The position numbers and the translations under genes were made by a program. 64,000 bases of DNA from JBFAPK01 sp040676675 (GTDB lineage: Bacteria; Actinomycetota; Actinomycetes; Mycobacteriales; Micromonosporaceae), in assembly GCF_040676675.1 (NCBI RefSeq), contig NZ_JBFAPK010000030.1, positions 1 to 64,000 of the forward strand, written 5' to 3'. The notes under the pieces were generated by a model. That model had not been told where the DNA came from and did no database searches. It saw only the letters and a program-made list of their open reading frames with translations. Of the stretch, positions 60,259 through 64,000 are shown piece after piece (position 1 is the first letter of the stretch; the number at the start of each line of letters is the position of its first letter).

Positions 60259-60951
60259 ATGTCCCGGGTCCTGCTGATCGAAGACCACCAGACGGTGCGC
60301 GACGGTCTACAGCTGGCGTTGACCCGGCAGGGGCACACCGTGGACGCCGTGGCAACCGGCGAACAGGGGCTGGACCGGCTGCGGGCCGGCGCGTCCGACG
60401 TCGTGATCCTCGATCTCATGCTGCCCGGGATGGACGGGTTCGAGGTCTGCCGGCGGATCCGGGCGCTCGGTGACCTGCCGATCATCATGCTCACCGCCCG
60501 CAACGACGACATGGACGTGGTGGCGGGCCTGGAGGCGGGCGCCGACGACTACGTGGTCAAACCCGTACAGGCCCGGGTGCTGGAGGCGCGGATCCGCGCG
60601 GTGCTGCGGCGGGCCGCCGCCGAGTCACGCCGCGGCGGCGGCGAGCAGGGCCCGGAACAGTACGGCAACCTGACCATCGACCGGGCCGCGCTGGTGGTCG
60701 GCAAGGACGGCGTGCCGGTCAGCCTCGCCCCGACCGAACTGCGCCTGCTGCTCGAACTGTCGCGCACGCCCGGCCGGGTGCTCAGTCGCCAACAACTGCT
60801 GGAGGCGGTCTGGGAGCACGGCTACCTCGGCGACTCGCGGCTGGTGGACGCCTGCGTACAGCGGCTGCGGGCGAAGATCGAGGACGACTCGTCGGCCCCG
60901 GTCTTCGTACAGACGGTGCGCGGGTTCGGGTACCGGTTCGGGCCGCTGTGA
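60259..60951 (+). CDS. OmpR-family response regulator
   Basis: A 230-residue protein with phosphoacceptor Asp52 in VVILDLMLPG and a winged-helix domain (APTELRLLLELSRTPGRVLSRQQLLEAVW). ATG 60259 is preferred over the upstream frame. The stop overlaps the kinase start (GTGA). The arrangement regulator, kinase, lipoprotein resembles the cell-envelope CseB-CseC-lipoprotein system of actinomycetes, though sigE is not in view. Confidence 0.92.
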   Translation: MSRVLLIEDHQTVRDGLQLALTRQGHTVDAVATGEQGLDRLRAGASDVVILDLMLPGMDGFEVCRRIRALGDLPIIMLTARNDDMDVVAGLEAGADDYVVKPVQARVLEARIRAVLRRAAAESRRGGGEQGPEQYGNLTIDRAALVVGKDGVPVSLAPTELRLLLELSRTPGRVLSRQQLLEAVWEHGYLGDSRLVDACVQRLRAKIEDDSSAPVFVQTVRGFGYRFGPL

Positions 60952-62513
60952 ACCCCTGGCGACGGTCCGGCCTGCGCGCCGCCGGGCTCCGGGTCCGGCT
61001 GCTCCTGGCCTTCGCGCTGCTCGGGCTGGTCACCACGGCGGTGGTCGCCGGCGGAAGCTACCTCCAGGCGCGCCGGGTCATCCTGCAGCAGGCGCAGGAC
61101 GCCGCGGTGGTCTCGCTGACCGACCAGCTCACGAAGTTCTACCCGATCCGCCAGCTCCCACCGCAGCAGGAGGACCTCGACCGGATGGCCCAGCTCCTCT
61201 CCGACCGGGACGGGTACGCGATCGTCATCTACCACGACATGCGGGCGCAGGGCAGCCAGACGGCCGACCTGCTCACCCCGGAACTGCGGCGGGACGTACG
61301 GGACGGCGACCGCGTCGTCTGGCAACGGGTCTCGGTGCGCGGGGCACCCGCCCTGGTCATCGGCGCGCCGCTGATGCTGGAGCAGCCGGACGGTACGTCC
61401 GAGCCCTCCGGCGTGGAGGTCTACGCCGTACGCAGCCTGCTGTCCGAGCAGCGCAGCATCGACCAACTCGCCCTCTGGGCGTGGCTGACCGGCGGGCTCT
61501 GCCTGGTCTTCGCCGCCCTGCTGGCCTCGCTGGCGGCCAGCGGCGTGCTGCGACCCGTACGCGAGCTGGGCCGGGCCGCGCACCGCCTCGGCGAGGGCGA
61601 CCTGACCACGCGGCTGGCGGTCCGGGGCTCGGACGAGCTGACCGAGGTGGCCCGGACCTTCAACCACACCGCCGAACTGTTGGAGCGGCAGGTCGGCGAG
61701 CTGCGCCGGATGGAAGCCGACGCCCGGCGCTTCGTGGCCGACGTGTCGCACGAACTGCGTACGCCGCTGGCGGCGATGACGGCGGTCACCGACGTCCTCG
61801 ACGAGGAGGCGGACCGGTTGCCCGGGGACGCCGGCCGGGCCGCGCGGCTGGTCAGCGAGGAGACGCAGAAGCTCACCCGGCTGGTCGACGACCTGATCGA
61901 GGTGAGTAGGTTCGACTCGGGTACGGCGCGGCTCGCCCTCGACGAGGTCGACGTGGCCGCGGCGGTGACCGCGACGCTGCGGGCGCGCGGCTGGGCCGAC
62001 CGGGTACGCGCCGAACTGCCGCCGGGGGTCATGGCCCGGCTGGACCCCCGCCGGTTGGACGTCGTCGTCGCCAACCTGGTCGGCAACGCCTTCCGGCACG
62101 GCGCTCCGCCGGTGTGGCTGCGGCTGCGCGCCGAACCCGACTGGATCACCGTCGAGGTCGGCGACCACGGACCCGGGCTGGACCCGGAGACGTTGCCGCA
62201 CGTCTTCGACCGGTTCTTCAAGGCGGACACCGCGCGGACCCGGTCCGAGGGAAGCGGGCTCGGCCTCGCCATCGCCTGGGAGAACGCCCGCCTGCACCGG
62301 CACGCCGGGCACCAGGGCAGCCTCGTCGCCGGGAACGGTCCGAGCGGCGGGGCACTGTTCACGCTCCGCCTGCCGCGCGCGACCACCGACCCCGCGGAGG
62401 CCGCCGAGTCGGCCACGGCCGAGCGCGCGGGCGCCGCCGGTCCCGCGGCCGATCCGGCCACGGTCGGTCCTGCGGCCGCCGGCGATTCCGCGGCCGCCGG
62501 AGGCGTACGGTGA
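60948..62513 (+). CDS. Sensor histidine kinase
   Basis: A 521-residue kinase. Membrane segments at about 16-36 and 176-198 with an external sensor region between them; HAMP at 200-250; His268 in DVSHELRTPL; an HATPase domain with N box (NLVGNAFRHG), GDHGPGL and GSGLGLAIAWE. The C-terminus is an Ala-rich repeat of about 40 residues and is probably disordered. GTG 60948 overlaps the regulator stop. Confidence 0.93.
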   Translation: MNPWRRSGLRAAGLRVRLLLAFALLGLVTTAVVAGGSYLQARRVILQQAQDAAVVSLTDQLTKFYPIRQLPPQQEDLDRMAQLLSDRDGYAIVIYHDMRAQGSQTADLLTPELRRDVRDGDRVVWQRVSVRGAPALVIGAPLMLEQPDGTSEPSGVEVYAVRSLLSEQRSIDQLALWAWLTGGLCLVFAALLASLAASGVLRPVRELGRAAHRLGEGDLTTRLAVRGSDELTEVARTFNHTAELLERQVGELRRMEADARRFVADVSHELRTPLAAMTAVTDVLDEEADRLPGDAGRAARLVSEETQKLTRLVDDLIEVSRFDSGTARLALDEVDVAAAVTATLRARGWADRVRAELPPGVMARLDPRRLDVVVANLVGNAFRHGAPPVWLRLRAEPDWITVEVGDHGPGLDPETLPHVFDRFFKADTARTRSEGSGLGLAIAWENARLHRHAGHQGSLVAGNGPSGGALFTLRLPRATTDPAEAAESATAERAGAAGPAADPATVGPAAAGDSAAAGGVR

Positions 62514-63031
62514 CCGGGCGGAACGGAACGCGCGCCCGGCGGGCGGGTGCCACCCGGCTCGCGGCGCTGCTCGCCGCCGGGGCGCTGCTCGCCCTGCTCC
62601 TGACGGGCTGCGGGGTGCGGCCCAGCGCGGTCGTCACCGGCCGTCCCGCGCCGGACGGACCGGCCATGGGGATCCGCCTGTACCTGGTCTGGCACGGCCA
62701 GCTCGCACCGGTCACCCGCCCGGTCAAGCAGCACCTCTCCCGGGAGCAGGTGCTCAGGATGCTGGCGGCCGGGCCGGACGGGTACGAGCGGAGCCAGGGC
62801 CTCACCACCGAGGTGCCGCCCGACCTCGTACCGACCGCCCCGCCGTCGTCGAGGGCCGAGTCGATCGGCCTCACCGTGACCATGTCGGGCGCGGTGACCA
62901 CCCTGTCGGCGATCGCCGCCGACCAGATCATCTGCACCGCGAGCGGCATGGCCGCCGAGGGCCAGAAGCCGGCTCCGGTCACCATCTCCGGACCCGACGG
63001 CTCCCGGCCGCCACGGCTCTGCCCCTACTGA
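62510..63031 (+). CDS. Lipoprotein of the two-component operon
   Basis: A 173-residue lipoprotein, signal peptide ending LLLTGC with Cys34. GTG 62510 overlaps the kinase stop (GTGA). Residues 60-130 (HLSREQVLRMLAAGPDG, LTVTMSGAVTTLSA) resemble the GerM-like domain. In the CseA/CseC model such lipoproteins tune the sensor kinase; here that is an inference from gene order. Confidence 0.85.
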   Translation: MTGRNGTRARRAGATRLAALLAAGALLALLLTGCGVRPSAVVTGRPAPDGPAMGIRLYLVWHGQLAPVTRPVKQHLSREQVLRMLAAGPDGYERSQGLTTEVPPDLVPTAPPSSRAESIGLTVTMSGAVTTLSAIAADQIICTASGMAAEGQKPAPVTISGPDGSRPPRLCPY

Positions 63032-64000
63032 CCCACGGTGCGGTCACCGCGGTACGGGCCGGGGCGGAGGCGACCCCGGGACGGGCCGGCCAGCGCCCCG
63101 GAGATCAGGATGTCGAGCAGGGCGGGGAACTCGACGCCGGCCTGCTGCCAGATCCGGGGGTACTGCGACGTGTCGGTGAATCCCGGGAAGGTGTTGACCT
63201 CGTTCACGACCGGTTCGCCGAACTGGCCGGCGCCGGCAAGCCCCGGGCCGGCCGCGGCGGACTCCGGACCGGTCCCGGCGGACTCCGGACCGGTCCCGGC
63301 GGACTCCGGACCGGTCCCGGCGGACTCCGGACCGGGCTCGGCGGACTCCGGGCCGATGGTCGCAGCGGAGGGCTCGGCGTCGGGCAGGAAGAAGTCGACC
63401 CGGAGCAGGCCGCGGCAGTCGAGGGTGTGGAAGGCGCGTACCGCCCGGTCCTGGAGCAGCGCGGTGGTGGCGGGATCGAGCGGGGCGGGGATCTGGAAAA
63501 CGGCGCCGCCGTCGTACTTCGCGTCGTAGTCGAAGAAGCCGGCGCCGGAGACGCTGATCTCCAGCGGCGGGCCGGCCGCCACCCGGCCGTCGGGGTACTG
63601 GAGGACGGCGACGTCGATTTCGCGTCCCCGTGCGGACCGCTCGACCAGGATCTTCGTGTCGAACTCCCGGGCCAGCCGCAGCGCGTCGGGCAGACGCGCC
63701 CAGTCGTCGACCCGGGTGACACCGAGGCTGGAGCCCGCCCGGGCCGGCTTGACGAAGACCGGCAGGCCGAGGCGTCGCCGGTCGGCCGGGGAGAGGTCGT
63801 CGCCGGGGCGCAGGGTGACCCCGGGGCTGACCCGCAGGCCCTCGGCGGCGAGGAGCTTCTTCGTGACCGCCTTGTCCATGCCGGCGGCGCTGGCGAAGAC
63901 GCCGTTGCCGACGTACGGCACGCCGAGCCACTCCAGCAGCGACGCCACGGTGCCGTCCTCGCCGTACGGGCCGTGCAGGGCCGGGAAGACCACGTCCTGG
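63025..64000 (-). CDS. ddl: D-alanine-D-alanine ligase, 5' end missing at window edge
   Basis: The C-terminal 325 residues of Ddl. FPALHGPYGEDGT is followed by the ATP-grasp strands (VFVKPARAGSSLGV) and the Mg-binding end NEVNTFPGF. It makes the D-Ala-D-Ala dipeptide for peptidoglycan. A repeat insert of about 43 residues, starting GPESAEPGPESAGTGPESAG, splits the region between LLRVDFFLPD and VVNEVNTFPG. The 3' end overlaps the lipoprotein gene by 7 bases. Confidence 0.92.
   Translation of the reverse strand, partial: QDVVFPALHGPYGEDGTVASLLEWLGVPYVGNGVFASAAGMDKAVTKKLLAAEGLRVSPGVTLRPGDDLSPADRRRLGLPVFVKPARAGSSLGVTRVDDWARLPDALRLAREFDTKILVERSARGREIDVAVLQYPDGRVAAGPPLEISVSGAGFFDYDAKYDGGAVFQIPAPLDPATTALLQDRAVRAFHTLDCRGLLRVDFFLPDAEPSAATIGPESAEPGPESAGTGPESAGTGPESAGTGPESAAAGPGLAGAGQFGEPVVNEVNTFPGFTDTSQYPRIWQQAGVEFPALLDILISGALAGPSRGRLRPGPYRGDRTVGQ
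63259..63363. repeat. 21-bp tandem repeat (5 units) inside ddl
   Basis: Three exact copies of GGACTCCGGACCGGTCCCGG plus one base (63259-63279, 63280-63300, 63301-63321), a fourth with two mismatches (63322-63342) and a diverged fifth (63343-63363). Each adds seven residues (GPESAGT) and keeps frame. Confidence 0.93.

Overview
The window is very GC-rich chromosomal DNA from an actinomycete. The start codons (many GTG, some TTG), the frequent GTAC-containing words, the gene families and the small-gene set at 16.9-19.1 kb all suggest Micromonosporaceae (Micromonospora/Plantactinospora-like). This is judged by eye; no database search was possible. Most genes read as ordinary core or accessory chromosome.

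Layout. 0-9.9 kb: edge fragment of an ArsR-type regulator, a membrane protein, cyclophilin, rhomboid protease, PH-like protein, thiolase, membrane protein, GT1 glycosyltransferase, then an OmpR-type two-component operon followed by a lipoprotein. 10-16.4 kb: GT-C membrane protein, GT2 glycosyltransferase, split transketolase divergent from a SoxR-like gene, quinone oxidoreductase. 16.6-21.1 kb: tRNA-Ser(UGA), a helix-turn-helix regulator with three overlapping small genes, and a TetR/FAD-monooxygenase pair around a clear operator. 21.4-33.4 kb: PIG-L deacetylase with a probable propeller, PEBP protein, methyltransferase, membrane protein, iron-box-controlled FhuF-like reductase, an unusual HTH-peptide deformylase fusion, flavohaemoprotein, CPBP protease, EcsC-like protein. 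33.5-35.5 kb: tRNA-Ser(GCU) and tRNA-Arg(ACG) followed by a decayed island (broken tyrosine integrase, deleted AbiEii-type toxin gene, one intact unknown gene). 35.5-39.6 kb: TetR, DUF308 protein and flavin disulfide reductase around a doubled operator, then LtrA.

39.9-52.7 kb is the most interesting part: a compositionally distinct, less GC-rich gene cluster that looks like an uncharacterised natural-product pathway. A minus-strand operon carries a degenerate PhzD-like isochorismatase, a PhzE-like 2-amino-2-deoxyisochorismate synthase and a homologue of leucyl/phenylalanyl-tRNA-protein transferase. Plus-strand genes give a TrmB/LuxR regulator, a 25-codon ORF with a strong ribosome binding site, an alpha/beta hydrolase with Cys in the nucleophile position, a PabC-like PLP enzyme, an MFS exporter, a cyclase-family metalloenzyme and two small NRPS proteins (T-C and A-T). 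The inferred logic is a chorismate-derived amino acid or its ring joined to amino acids by a two-carrier NRPS, with a tRNA-dependent transfer step.

53-64 kb returns to normal composition: secreted GH11 xylanase with CBM2, a CPBP protease plus NarL-type two-component operon, DUF6766-like protein, small membrane proteins, PAP2 phosphatase, a second OmpR-type two-component system with a lipoprotein, and the 3' part of a D-alanine-D-alanine ligase that carries a tandem-repeat insert and runs off the right edge.
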